Shown here: positions 12,237 to 21,618 of the stretch, piece after piece
Position numbering within the stretch: the first letter of the stretch is position 1
Layout of the letters: each line of letters begins with the position of its first letter
From: Pseudomonadota bacterium
Lineage (GTDB): Bacteria > Pseudomonadota > Gammaproteobacteria > Burkholderiales > REEB80
Assembly (NCBI GenBank): GCA_018971485.1
Contig: JAGXAQ010000001.1
Location: 195,371 to 259,370, forward strand
Direction of reading: 5' to 3'
Length of the DNA: 64,000 bases
The notes under the pieces: generated by a model
Databases searched by the model: none
The model's input: the letters and a program-made list of their open reading frames with translations, nothing else
Told to the model about the DNA's origin: nothing
Position numbers and translations under genes: made by a program

Positions 12237-13501
12237 ACGCACGCCACATTCTTGTTGTGGATGATGAAGCGGGTATCCGCGATCTACTCAAAGAAATTCT
12301 TCAAGATGAAGGTTATCAAGTTACCCTGGCAGAAAATGCTACACAAGCACGGCAATTCAGGAAGGGCCGCCGCCCGGATCTTGTGCTACTCGATATCTGG
12401 ATGCCAGATTTTGATGGGGTTTCCCTCCTAAAAGAGTGGGCAGGCCACAATCTTCTGACCATGCCAGTCATCATGATGAGTGGACACGGAACTATCGACA
12501 CTGCTGTGGAGGCAACACGACTAGGCGCTTTTGATTTTCTTGAAAAACCAATAGCCCTACAAAAACTGTTAACGACCATTGAACGTGCGTTCCGCGAACA
12601 CAAAGGCGCAATTCAACACTATGCGGGACTTGCAAGATTATCGGATAATCCGGTATATGCCCCATTGGCTAGACGGTTGACCCAAATTGCAGAGCACCGC
12701 ACTCCTTTTTTGCTGATGGGCGAAACCGGTTCAGGAGCAGAATTATGTGCCCGTTTCTTGCGGCAGCAGGGAAAACCTTTTGTCGCGCCTGATACAACTG
12801 CATGGCTTGCCTATCAACCGCTTGATTTATTGGCAGAAGCCCAGAACGGGCTACTCTTTTTACCCGAAATCGGCAATCTTAACCGGCTTGAACAAAAAGG
12901 CTTGCTTCTGATGTTCAGCAAGATAGAAAAATTCAATGTACAGCTCATTACAGCCACTACTCGCCAGTTATCCCAGCTAGTCGATGCAGGTCAATTTGAT
13001 GCAAACTTATTTAATAGCCTTACCCGACTGGTTCTGACCTTGCCTAGTCTGCGCCAACATCGGGGTGAGATTCCATCATTGGCTCAACTAATATTAACTG
13101 AATTAATTGAACAGGGGGAATCTCCTCCCAGACGCTTTTCCCCCGAAGCTCTTTCCTTATTACGGGATGATCCATGGCCCGTAACTTTGTCCCAACTCTA
13201 TAATGTTATAAAAACCCTCGGTATGGTTAGCTTACGGGAGCAAATCAGCTTACATGATGTCACGCAAACACTGCTCCAGTTCAAGGATAGCAGAGAGTTT
13301 TTATCTCCTCCCCTACCCCTTGATTTACCCCTTAGGGATGCTCGAGATGCGTTTGAAAAGATCTATTTCGAACATCATATACAATTAGCTGGTGGCAACA
13401 TGAGTAAAGTAGCCGAAAAAATTGGGCTTGAGCGAACTCACCTATACCGTAAGCTCAAGAAGCTGGGCGTCAACATTGGCAAAGCCAGAGAAGAATCATG
13501 A
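12233..13501 (+). CDS. ntrX: NtrX-like response regulator with degenerate AAA+ domain
   Basis: Receiver VVDDEAGIRDLL...LVLLDIWMPDFDG, C-terminal Fis-type HTH (AGGNMSKVAEKIGLERTHLYRKLKKLG); central domain deviates strongly from the sigma-54 activator consensus. Confidence 0.88.
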   Translation: MNARHILVVDDEAGIRDLLKEILQDEGYQVTLAENATQARQFRKGRRPDLVLLDIWMPDFDGVSLLKEWAGHNLLTMPVIMMSGHGTIDTAVEATRLGAFDFLEKPIALQKLLTTIERAFREHKGAIQHYAGLARLSDNPVYAPLARRLTQIAEHRTPFLLMGETGSGAELCARFLRQQGKPFVAPDTTAWLAYQPLDLLAEAQNGLLFLPEIGNLNRLEQKGLLLMFSKIEKFNVQLITATTRQLSQLVDAGQFDANLFNSLTRLVLTLPSLRQHRGEIPSLAQLILTELIEQGESPPRRFSPEALSLLRDDPWPVTLSQLYNVIKTLGMVSLREQISLHDVTQTLLQFKDSREFLSPPLPLDLPLRDARDAFEKIYFEHHIQLAGGNMSKVAEKIGLERTHLYRKLKKLGVNIGKAREES

Positions 13502-13812
13502 GTAATCAGCTAGAGCGCTTAATTCAATTAAGCAAAAACCACGATAGCGCATCTTTGCGGTATGGGCTTGGGTTGGCCTATCTAGACGAACAAAAACCTA
13601 ATCTTGCCCAAAAAGAATTTGAAAAAGCCATTAAAATGAAACCGGATTTTGCTGCAGCATGGAAGCTTCTTGGAAAGGCATACATGGAAATTGGTAACTT
13701 TCAAGCTGCCAGAACCGCATGGACAGAAGGGATCAGGGTTGCCCACGAACAAGGCAGTATTCAGGCCGAAAAAGAAATGGGGGTGTTTTTACGACGACTT
13801 GAAAAAAGTTAG
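13498..13812 (+). CDS. Small TPR-repeat protein
   Basis: LRYGLGLAYLDEQKPNLAQKEFEKAIKMKPDFAAAWKLLGKAYMEIGNFQAARTAWTEGI: TPR pattern. Confidence 0.8.
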   Translation: MSNQLERLIQLSKNHDSASLRYGLGLAYLDEQKPNLAQKEFEKAIKMKPDFAAAWKLLGKAYMEIGNFQAARTAWTEGIRVAHEQGSIQAEKEMGVFLRRLEKS

Positions 13813-14285
13813 GCCTGACCGCGAAATTGCTTACTGGACAAGCCTTCTAGTTTTCCATCCGGGCCATAAAGATTGGTGATCTGGCTGGCTGTCGCCAGCA
13901 TCTGAATAGCCTGGGCATTGTTTTTCGCTAGCGTTTCAATCAACACGCCATTTGACAAATGCTTTAAACGTGCCTGTTCAGCTATTTCAACCAGACTTTT
14001 CCATAACTCAATTAAACGAGAAGATTCAGAATCATCTAGGTTTTTCATCCAATCAATTACATCATCAAATGAATACCGATCTGACTTGAATTGCATCAGC
14101 ATCCTGCGCCGCTGGGCAAGTTCTGCTAACTCTGATGTGGCTTTATCAAGACGAACAAGCAATGCTGCAAGAGCATCACTGTCCTTATTTACCAGAAGAA
14201 CATGCTCTTCTTCCAGTAAAGCAAGAAAATTCAAAAATCCTGCCTGCTCCTCAGCAAGAACATTTGCCAACGGAGCATAACTCAT
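13809..14285 (-). CDS. flgN: FlgN-like flagellar chaperone
   Basis: FlgN-like heptad helices (FLALLEEEHVLLVNKDSDALAALL); adjacent to flgM. Confidence 0.85.
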   Translation of the reverse strand: MSYAPLANVLAEEQAGFLNFLALLEEEHVLLVNKDSDALAALLVRLDKATSELAELAQRRRMLMQFKSDRYSFDDVIDWMKNLDDSESSRLIELWKSLVEIAEQARLKHLSNGVLIETLAKNNAQAIQMLATASQITNLYGPDGKLEGLSSKQFRGQA

Positions 14286-14617
14286 TTCTTCTCCTGCAAT
14301 AAAGCCTTAACTGATGCAATAAGGCTATTGGCAATGGCTTCTGGCTTAATCTGAAAACGACCTTCACTAATAGCCTGCTTAATCGCACTAATCCGCTCTG
14401 CACTGGCTACATCAGTTTCTGCCAGAACCGTCTGAAGCTGTCTAATATGATTGCCCGACTGGCTCAAGTTAACCTGTTCATTGTTATTAGCTGTTGTTGT
14501 ATCTGTATTATTAGGGGGAAGAGGAGTAGCCTGATTGCTCATGCGGCTCGATGCATTGCCTGTAGACGTCACTACATCACTGAGTGATCCGGTTTGAATA
14601 GGCCGATCGATTTTCAC
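14282..14617 (-). CDS. flgM: Anti-sigma-28 factor FlgM
   Basis: MKIDRPIQTGSLS; C-terminal SAERISAIKQAISEGRFQIKPEAIANSLI. Confidence 0.93.
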   Translation of the reverse strand: MKIDRPIQTGSLSDVVTSTGNASSRMSNQATPLPPNNTDTTTANNNEQVNLSQSGNHIRQLQTVLAETDVASAERISAIKQAISEGRFQIKPEAIANSLIASVKALLQEKK

Positions 14618-14663
14618 GATAATTCCTTCACTAAAATGCCTGACAAAATACTGGCTAATCTAT

Positions 14664-14690
14664 ATTACGGCACATTTAACAGAAACTTTA
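14664..14690 (-). promoter_or_regulatory. Sigma-28 (FliA) promoter for flgM
   Basis: Minus strand: TAAA-(GTTTCTGTTAAATGT, 15 nt)-GCCGTAAT upstream of flgM. Confidence 0.78.
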
Positions 14691-14721
14691 ATTTTTTTCT
14701 AAACTATTTTATTTACCCATT

Positions 14722-15414
14722 TCAATACGATACCCTAACCGATCCATCTCCTTGAACCACACCTGTAACAATCTTGCCCGACTGAACACGAACTCTAACT
14801 TCCTGCCCTGGCCAGGCATTTCCCAACGCCTGCCCCATTGACGTCAGCCTGAAGTTCGTTCCTGTTGCAACAAGCTTCACAGGCCTGCCCTGAAAAACCA
14901 CCCAAGGCAAATGAAGCATGGAAGAGCGCAGTACATAACCTGCCATAACAGGGCTTGAGACCACTTTACCCAATGCATTCTCTGGATTATGCAAAATATC
15001 AGGCGGCATTTTTGTAAGATCAGCAGTCTGAATAGCCAGATCTCCTGGGCCAATGACCTGTCCCGAAGACAGCGGCCTTGCTGCAACAAGCATGCTCCCA
15101 ATCACAGCCACTCTGACCGGAACACTAATATTCCAATGCGAACCTGACAAACACTTAACACGTACCGTACTTTCACCCCATAATCGAAACCCTGCCGGAA
15201 CATAGGGATCAATCTGCTTGCAGCCAGCCAAACTCAACTCCGGATCAACTGAACCAACACTCACTTTAACTTTCCCAGGCAAGCCAGCAGTCTGTGATAA
15301 GACAAAAGCATCCACAGCAGAAAAAATCTGGGCACGATTCAGATCTTTGGCCCAAGCCTGAGTAAAAGAACAGACCAGAACCATCAATGCTATAAGAAGT
15401 CGACAAACCCTCAT
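14722..15414 (-). CDS. flgA: Flagellar P-ring assembly chaperone FlgA
   Basis: Signal peptide; SAF-like C-terminus RPVKLVATGTNFRLTSMGQALGNAWPGQEVRVRVQSGKIVTGVV. Confidence 0.93.
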   Translation of the reverse strand: MRVCRLLIALMVLVCSFTQAWAKDLNRAQIFSAVDAFVLSQTAGLPGKVKVSVGSVDPELSLAGCKQIDPYVPAGFRLWGESTVRVKCLSGSHWNISVPVRVAVIGSMLVAARPLSSGQVIGPGDLAIQTADLTKMPPDILHNPENALGKVVSSPVMAGYVLRSSMLHLPWVVFQGRPVKLVATGTNFRLTSMGQALGNAWPGQEVRVRVQSGKIVTGVVQGDGSVRVSY

Positions 15415-16130
15415 TTAATCCAATCCTGCAACAGGCTACGAATTCGACCAATTGCCTGGGTATGAAGCTGACAAACACGAGATTCAGTAATCTCCATAAT
15501 CATCCCAATTTCGCGAAGATTTAAATCCTGCTCATAGTACAAGCTCATGAGCAACTGTTCACGTTCAGGCAACGACTGTATAGCCTCAATCAATTTTTTT
15601 TTAAAACCTTCTTCCTCAATAGTATTTAACGGATTCAAAATAGTACTTGAAACATGTCTATCCAAAAAACTGGTTTCATCTCCTGTATGAAAGTCTTCAT
15701 AATATAACAACTGGTGGCCAGATGCTTCTTGCAGTTTTTGCTGATATTCAGGAAGACTAATACCCAAAAGATCTGCTACTTCTCTTTCAAAAGGGTTACG
15801 CTTCAGGGACTGCTGCAACTCCTGCATAGCGGCCTCAATTTCACGCATAATCTTTCGCGCTGATCGCGGCCACCAATCCATCAAACGAAGCTCATCCAAC
15901 ATCGCACCTCTCACTCGCTGGCTTGCATAAACCTCAAATGGTGCTTTTTGTTCTTCATCAAAATGTTGGGCGGCATCCAGCAAACCCATCAACCCAACCT
16001 GGATTAAATCATCTACATCAACACTGGGAGGTAATTTAGCCATTAAACGATAAGCGATACGTTTAACCAGAACCAGATGGTCCCGAACAAGGTCTTCCTG
16101 ATTAGCAGCACGATACGGATCCAATTTCAT
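15411..16130 (-). CDS. fliA: RNA polymerase sigma-28 factor FliA
   Basis: DVDDLIQVGLMGLLDAA, FEVYASQRVRGAMLDELRLMDWWPRSAR, LREIGMIMEITESRVCQLHTQA. Confidence 0.97.
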   Translation of the reverse strand: MKLDPYRAANQEDLVRDHLVLVKRIAYRLMAKLPPSVDVDDLIQVGLMGLLDAAQHFDEEQKAPFEVYASQRVRGAMLDELRLMDWWPRSARKIMREIEAAMQELQQSLKRNPFEREVADLLGISLPEYQQKLQEASGHQLLYYEDFHTGDETSFLDRHVSSTILNPLNTIEEEGFKKKLIEAIQSLPEREQLLMSLYYEQDLNLREIGMIMEITESRVCQLHTQAIGRIRSLLQDWIK

Positions 16131-16927
16131 GAGACGACCCGAGCATCCATTTTAGGCAGGCACAACCGGTGAAGGAAGGCAGGAAAAGAAACTGCGGCCT
16201 CTTTTGGACAAGGCCACCTCGAAATAAGACTAACCAGGTTATCAACCCCATCTGCTCCCAAAGAGACACCCGCAAAATCTAATTTGGCGTCAATAAAATT
16301 ACGGGCTGCTAACGCCATATTTTCAAATACCTTTTTAGACTCTTGATACGAAGATCCTTCAATAAGATAAACCCAATAATTCCGCCTGATATATTGAGTA
16401 GACTTTAGCCATGAATAAGCTGCTGTAATAGAGGTTTTGGTGGTTTCACTCAACAGCAAGCAGTCCTGGCATGCATCCACGGCACGAAATGCCGCATCAG
16501 ATGATCTCAATCCAGTATAAGCCAGAACAAAATCAACTCCTTTTAAAGCAGCCTTCAACAGATTTATCCACTCCTGATGCTTAAGCGGTGGGAAATGAGC
16601 CAAGCGATCGAGGCCTCTTGAGGCTTGAAGCAGCAAAGCTCCTGTTTCAATCGGATACAGCACTTCATTCAGCAAGGCTTTACCCTCAACCAGATGCAAC
16701 AAATCATAACGAGGGTAGATTCCAAATATCTCTGAAAGCGGCTTTCGCTCCTGGCTCAAATCAATAACCAGGACCTGATATCCATTTACGACCAAAGATC
16801 TTACAAAGTTAAAGATAAAACCAGACTTTTCTATTTGATATTGTGTGCCGGCGACCAACAGGGTTCTTACATAATCACCTACTAATGCTCGCCTTAAACC
16901 TTCAGCCTGATCATATAATTGCACCAT
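16127..16927 (-). CDS. flhG: FlhG/FleN-like (MinD-family) protein without the deviant Walker A motif
   Basis: Position between flhF and fliA; N-terminal DQAEGLRR motif; GYQVLVIDL...YDLLHLVEGKALLNEVLYP aligns to FlhG, but the P-loop is replaced by VAGTQYQIEKSG. Confidence 0.82.
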   Translation of the reverse strand: MVQLYDQAEGLRRALVGDYVRTLLVAGTQYQIEKSGFIFNFVRSLVVNGYQVLVIDLSQERKPLSEIFGIYPRYDLLHLVEGKALLNEVLYPIETGALLLQASRGLDRLAHFPPLKHQEWINLLKAALKGVDFVLAYTGLRSSDAAFRAVDACQDCLLLSETTKTSITAAYSWLKSTQYIRRNYWVYLIEGSSYQESKKVFENMALAARNFIDAKLDFAGVSLGADGVDNLVSLISRWPCPKEAAVSFPAFLHRLCLPKMDARVVS

Positions 16928-18162
16928 CAGACTCCTGCCTCCTGGTTAACAGAGCTATCCTTTGCAGCCATAGCAATCGGGAATTCTGCATCCTGCATGG
17001 CAAATAGGGGATGTGGGCGCAATCTAAATGTGCGATCCACAAGATACGCAGCCTGGATGGAATGCAAATCTTCAGGTACACGCTGGCCATTAGTCATAAA
17101 ATGAAGGCACAGTCGATAACGAATCAGAACATCAAGAATTCCCCCAAGGCTTAATGCCTCATCAACCTTGGTTATAATGCAACCATCCACTCCTGCACGA
17201 GTGTATATCCCGACAACATCTTCTAACATGTCTGCCTGAGCAGCGGCATTCAGTAATAAAATACGATGCACTTTACGCGCCTGGCCCGACAGAAGCTCAA
17301 TTTGTTCAACCAGTCGAACATCCCGCTGACTCATCCCTACCGTATCAATAAGAACAAGATGTTTTAGACGAAGATCCTGAAGTGTGGCCTGTAAATCAGT
17401 CACATCGCTAACGGGGTGAACAGGCACGCCAAGAATCTTGCCATAAATCCTCAACTGCTCATGCGCCCCTATCCTATAATTATCCGTCGTCAACAAAGCA
17501 ATATGCGATGGGCCATGAGCAAGGGCACACCTCGCAGCTAGTTTAGCTACTGTAGTAGTTTTCCCTACACCGGTTGGCCCCACAAGGGCATACACTCCTC
17601 CTTGAAAAATAAGATCCTGACCTTCCTTCGCGACCTGCATATTATGTACAAATGCCGCCTTAAGCCACGAAAAAGCTTTCGCCAGATCACAGCCTTCTGG
17701 CAAATGAGTCGTCAGCTCACGTGCAAGTCCAGCACTAAAACCGGCTCCTAACATCGCTTTCATCAACTCAACCCGGATCGGCTCAGAGCGCCCCATCTCC
17801 CCCCAGGCAAAACCCGATAGCTGTCCTTGCAAAAGACTTCTCAAATACCTCATCTCCCGAACAATTTCAGCAGATGAGTCATAATGATTCTGGGGAGGGG
17901 AAAGCGGCTGTTCAGGCTGAAAAGCGGGAGGATTTACTGAATAAGCCATACGATTCATCTCTGGCCGATTCGGGCGGAACGCTGTTGAAGATTCTTCAGC
18001 TGAATCTGTTGCTGCCGTAACTTCCTGTTCAGCTACTGCCATAATCTCAATACCAGCAGCGGTCTGACGATTGGACAGAATAATCGCGTCACCACCCAGG
18101 CTCTCTCTTACAAGCCTCAAAGCCTCACGGGAAGTAGGCGCACAGAATTTTTTGACTTTCAT
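16927..18162 (-). CDS. flhF: SRP-type GTPase FlhF
   Basis: MKVKKFCAPTSREALRLVRESLGGDAIILSNRQ; YALVGPTGVGKTTTVAKLAARCA; LLTTDNYRIGAHEQL; LIDTVGMSQRD. Confidence 0.97.
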   Translation of the reverse strand: MKVKKFCAPTSREALRLVRESLGGDAIILSNRQTAAGIEIMAVAEQEVTAATDSAEESSTAFRPNRPEMNRMAYSVNPPAFQPEQPLSPPQNHYDSSAEIVREMRYLRSLLQGQLSGFAWGEMGRSEPIRVELMKAMLGAGFSAGLARELTTHLPEGCDLAKAFSWLKAAFVHNMQVAKEGQDLIFQGGVYALVGPTGVGKTTTVAKLAARCALAHGPSHIALLTTDNYRIGAHEQLRIYGKILGVPVHPVSDVTDLQATLQDLRLKHLVLIDTVGMSQRDVRLVEQIELLSGQARKVHRILLLNAAAQADMLEDVVGIYTRAGVDGCIITKVDEALSLGGILDVLIRYRLCLHFMTNGQRVPEDLHSIQAAYLVDRTFRLRPHPLFAMQDAEFPIAMAAKDSSVNQEAGV

Positions 18163-20216
18163 CTACTCCCCCCCAAAATAGCCGACACCTTAATTATTTT
18201 AGCATCGGGTATCTCTCCATGGGAAATTACATGCAATTGAGGTAAAGCACGCCTGAGAAACCGCGCCAGGAATGGACGCAGGGGAGGAGGGGTAATCAAG
18301 GCAGGAATCAAACCCTGGCGTTCAAGTTGTTCTGTAGCTGTATGGGTTTGTCGCATTATATTTTCAGCTAGGCCCGGCTCCAGAGCCGAAACCTCATTCT
18401 GAACTATCTGCATCAGTAGTTTCTCCAACCCACCATCCAAAGCAATAACGGGCAACTCCCTGGCCCCCCCAAAAATTTGCTGGATAATTGAACGGCCCAT
18501 AGCTTCGCGAACTTTTGCGGTCAACTCCTCGGGATCGCTAATTCTAGATGCATGCTCCGCCAGGGTCTCAAGGATAGTACGAATATCCCTGATATTTAAG
18601 CGTTCCTCCAACAGCCTTTGCAAGACCTTCTGCAGCACACTAAGCGGTAAAAGCTTAGGCACCAGATCTTCTACCAGCTTAGGATAGGTTTTTGCGGTAT
18701 GGTCCAGCAATTGCTGCACCTCTTCTCGCCCCAGCAATTCAGCTGCATTAACCTGAAAAATCTGTGATAAATGAGTAGCAACTACTGTGCTTGCATCAAC
18801 AACAGTATAACCAAGACTTTGCGCTTGCTCTCTCAATGATGATTCAATCCAAAGAGCAGGCAGACCAAACGTGGGATCCGTTGTCGCTATGCCTGGTAAT
18901 GGGGCCAAGATACGCCCAGGATTGATTGCAAGGTACTGCCCCGGCTGAATCTCGCCACTTCCTAACTCGACCCCTTTTAAAGCAATCCGGTAAGCGTTAA
19001 GTTTAAGCTCCAGATTGTCCCGAATATGGACAGGAGCAACCAGGAATCCAAATTCTTGTGCAAATTTCTTACGAATTCCCCGTATTCGCCGCAAAAGCTC
19101 CCCATCTTGGGCCTGATCCACTAAAGCAATTAAGCGATAACCTACCTCCAGACTGACAACATCAATGGGAGAAACATCATTCCAGCTTACTTCAACTGAT
19201 GCAGAACCACTATCAACAGGCTCGGGTATTTTAGCATCAGGCTGAGCCTCTTGTTTCCCATTATTCGAGTGTGTAACCCATGCTGAAAAACCCAACGCTA
19301 CGGCAAACATCAAAAAAACCATGTTAGGCATGCCGGGAATAATCCCTAACAGCCCCAATACGGCACCAGCCAACCCCAATACTCTGGGGCGGCTAAACAA
19401 TTGAAGGTGTAACTGTTCGCCGATATCTTGATTGGTCGTAACACGACTCACCATTAGACCAGCTGCTGTCGAAATGACCAGCGCTGGAATTTGGGCAACC
19501 AGGCCATCACCAATGGCAAGCAAAGTATAATTATTAAAAGCCTGTGCCACAGTCATGCCATGCTGGATTACCCCTACTGCCAAACCACCTATGATATTAA
19601 TTGCCACAATAATAATTCCGGCAACAGCATCGCCACGCACAAATTTGGATGCGCCATCCATAGACCCGTAAAAATCAGCCTCCTGACTAATTTCACTTCG
19701 CCTGGAACGCGCTTCACTCTCCCCAATCAGCCCCGCATTAAGATCTGCATCGATCGCCATCTGTTTACCTGGCATCGCATCCAAGGTAAACCTGGCTGAC
19801 ACTTCGGCAATACGGCCGGCACCTTTGGTAATTACAACAAAATTTATAATGACCAGAATCAAAAATACTACCAGCCCAACGGTATAATTCCCCCGGACCA
19901 GGAAATGCCCGAATGCTTCAATAACATGACCAGCCGCCGCAGGCCCGGTATTCCCATTGAGCAGAACAATACGGGTAGACGCTACATTTAGCGACAATCT
20001 CAACATCGTTGTTATCAGCAGCACAGTGGGGAAAACTGAAAAATCAAGTGGCTTCATGGTATATAAGCTAACCATTAATACAATGACGGCCACGGAGATA
20101 TTGAAGGTAAATAAAATATCCAGAACGAACGGCGGGAGAGGCAATATCATCATTGCTAAAATCAGCATAATGATAATTGGTGGCGCAAACTTGCTCAGTT
20201 GCAGCCCGTTATTCAT
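18159..20216 (-). CDS. flhA: Flagellar export apparatus protein FlhA
   Basis: 685 aa; KGAGRIAEVSARFTLDAMPGKQMAIDADLNAGLI (FHIPEP signature), membrane-rich N-terminus. Confidence 0.98.
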   Translation of the reverse strand: MNNGLQLSKFAPPIIIMLILAMMILPLPPFVLDILFTFNISVAVIVLMVSLYTMKPLDFSVFPTVLLITTMLRLSLNVASTRIVLLNGNTGPAAAGHVIEAFGHFLVRGNYTVGLVVFLILVIINFVVITKGAGRIAEVSARFTLDAMPGKQMAIDADLNAGLIGESEARSRRSEISQEADFYGSMDGASKFVRGDAVAGIIIVAINIIGGLAVGVIQHGMTVAQAFNNYTLLAIGDGLVAQIPALVISTAAGLMVSRVTTNQDIGEQLHLQLFSRPRVLGLAGAVLGLLGIIPGMPNMVFLMFAVALGFSAWVTHSNNGKQEAQPDAKIPEPVDSGSASVEVSWNDVSPIDVVSLEVGYRLIALVDQAQDGELLRRIRGIRKKFAQEFGFLVAPVHIRDNLELKLNAYRIALKGVELGSGEIQPGQYLAINPGRILAPLPGIATTDPTFGLPALWIESSLREQAQSLGYTVVDASTVVATHLSQIFQVNAAELLGREEVQQLLDHTAKTYPKLVEDLVPKLLPLSVLQKVLQRLLEERLNIRDIRTILETLAEHASRISDPEELTAKVREAMGRSIIQQIFGGARELPVIALDGGLEKLLMQIVQNEVSALEPGLAENIMRQTHTATEQLERQGLIPALITPPPLRPFLARFLRRALPQLHVISHGEIPDAKIIKVSAILGGSR

Positions 20217-20226
20217 GTATCAAACC

Positions 20227-21363
20227 TCATATAATACCTGGATCCATCCCGGGTGGGACATTCAAATCTAATGGCGGAACGGGGGTCTCGCCTCCACCGC
20301 CCTGATATCTTCGTAACTGAAAGACCCAAGCCATCACTTCAGCAACTGCAGCATAAAGGGGTGAGGGTATCTCTGAATCAAGCTCAACATAGCGATACAG
20401 GGCTCTTGCCAAAGCAGGCGCCTCTAAAATGGGAACACCATTCAACTCGGCAAGATCACGAATCTTCTGGGCCAGAAACAATCTTCCACGGGCAACAACC
20501 CGCGGCGCTTTCATGCGGTTTTCATCATATAACAAGGCAATCGCATAATGAGTAGGATTCACCACCACCACATCGGCTTTAGGGACCTTGCTCATCATAC
20601 GCCTTCTTGCCATTTCCCGCTGCAACCGCCTGATACGCGCCTTAACCTGTGGGTCGCCTTCGGTTTCCTTGCTCTCTTGCCGTAACTCCTCCTTTGTCAT
20701 TTTCAGTTTATTTGCATGCTCCCAAAGCTGAAAGGGGACATCAACCCCAGCTATAACAATCATGGTTGACGCCGTAACTAAAAAGGCCCAACCAAGTATC
20801 TGTCCACTGTGCATTATGGCTGACGGGACAGACTCATATAACAAGGAGATAATTTCCCCTGATTTATGCCAAATAGCCCAAACCGCTACTCCTGTAATCA
20901 AGGTGGCCTTAATAACCGCCTTAAATAACTCTACCAGGCTATTTTTAGAAAACAACCGACTAAGCCCCTGGAGAGGATTCAACCTTGAAAAATCAGGCTT
21001 AAATGACTCAAACGAAAAGAGCCAACCCGACAAAGCCATTGAACCTGCCAATATAGCAATTAACATTAAGATAAAAAGTGGAAGCAAAGCCAAGGCCATT
21101 TCATTAAAAAATGAATGAAAATGGCTCAGCAAATAAACGGGATCAAAAGCCATCCTACGAGAAAAACCCATGCAAATCTGCATAAGACGAACCAAATGAT
21201 CCAGTAATTCGGGGGATAGCTCTTCTAGAGCTCCACCAGCAGCTAGCAACATAATCATGGTCGACAGCTCACGGGATCGCGCAACCTGCCCTTTTTCTCT
21301 GGCCTGCTCAATACGACGCTGGGATGCCTGTTCTGTTCGTTCTAAATCACTATCCTCCGCCAT
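20227..21363 (-). CDS. flhB: Flagellar export apparatus protein FlhB
   Basis: MAEDSDLERTEQASQRRIEQAREKGQVARSRELS; autocleavage motif NPTHYAIALLYDE. Track start 21375. Confidence 0.97.
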   Translation of the reverse strand: MAEDSDLERTEQASQRRIEQAREKGQVARSRELSTMIMLLAAGGALEELSPELLDHLVRLMQICMGFSRRMAFDPVYLLSHFHSFFNEMALALLPLFILMLIAILAGSMALSGWLFSFESFKPDFSRLNPLQGLSRLFSKNSLVELFKAVIKATLITGVAVWAIWHKSGEIISLLYESVPSAIMHSGQILGWAFLVTASTMIVIAGVDVPFQLWEHANKLKMTKEELRQESKETEGDPQVKARIRRLQREMARRRMMSKVPKADVVVVNPTHYAIALLYDENRMKAPRVVARGRLFLAQKIRDLAELNGVPILEAPALARALYRYVELDSEIPSPLYAAVAEVMAWVFQLRRYQGGGGETPVPPLDLNVPPGMDPGII

Positions 21364-21618
21364 GCTCGCCCCCACAAAATCTTCTGGCAGAAATAAACAC
21401 TACCACAAAGCAACTGCACCTCTTAAACCACGGATCCTGATGATTTTAACAGGCTCGGATTTGTCCCCACCTATTAATTAATCTATTTCAGGCTTGCAAA
21501 GACCGTAATCCCCGATATTCCTTTGTATCCCCTTATCCTAATAGGTATCTGAACGCACTTACACTTCCTTCTCCCGTCCTGTCTGACCACCTAACTATCC
21601 GGATAACAATTGGCACCT

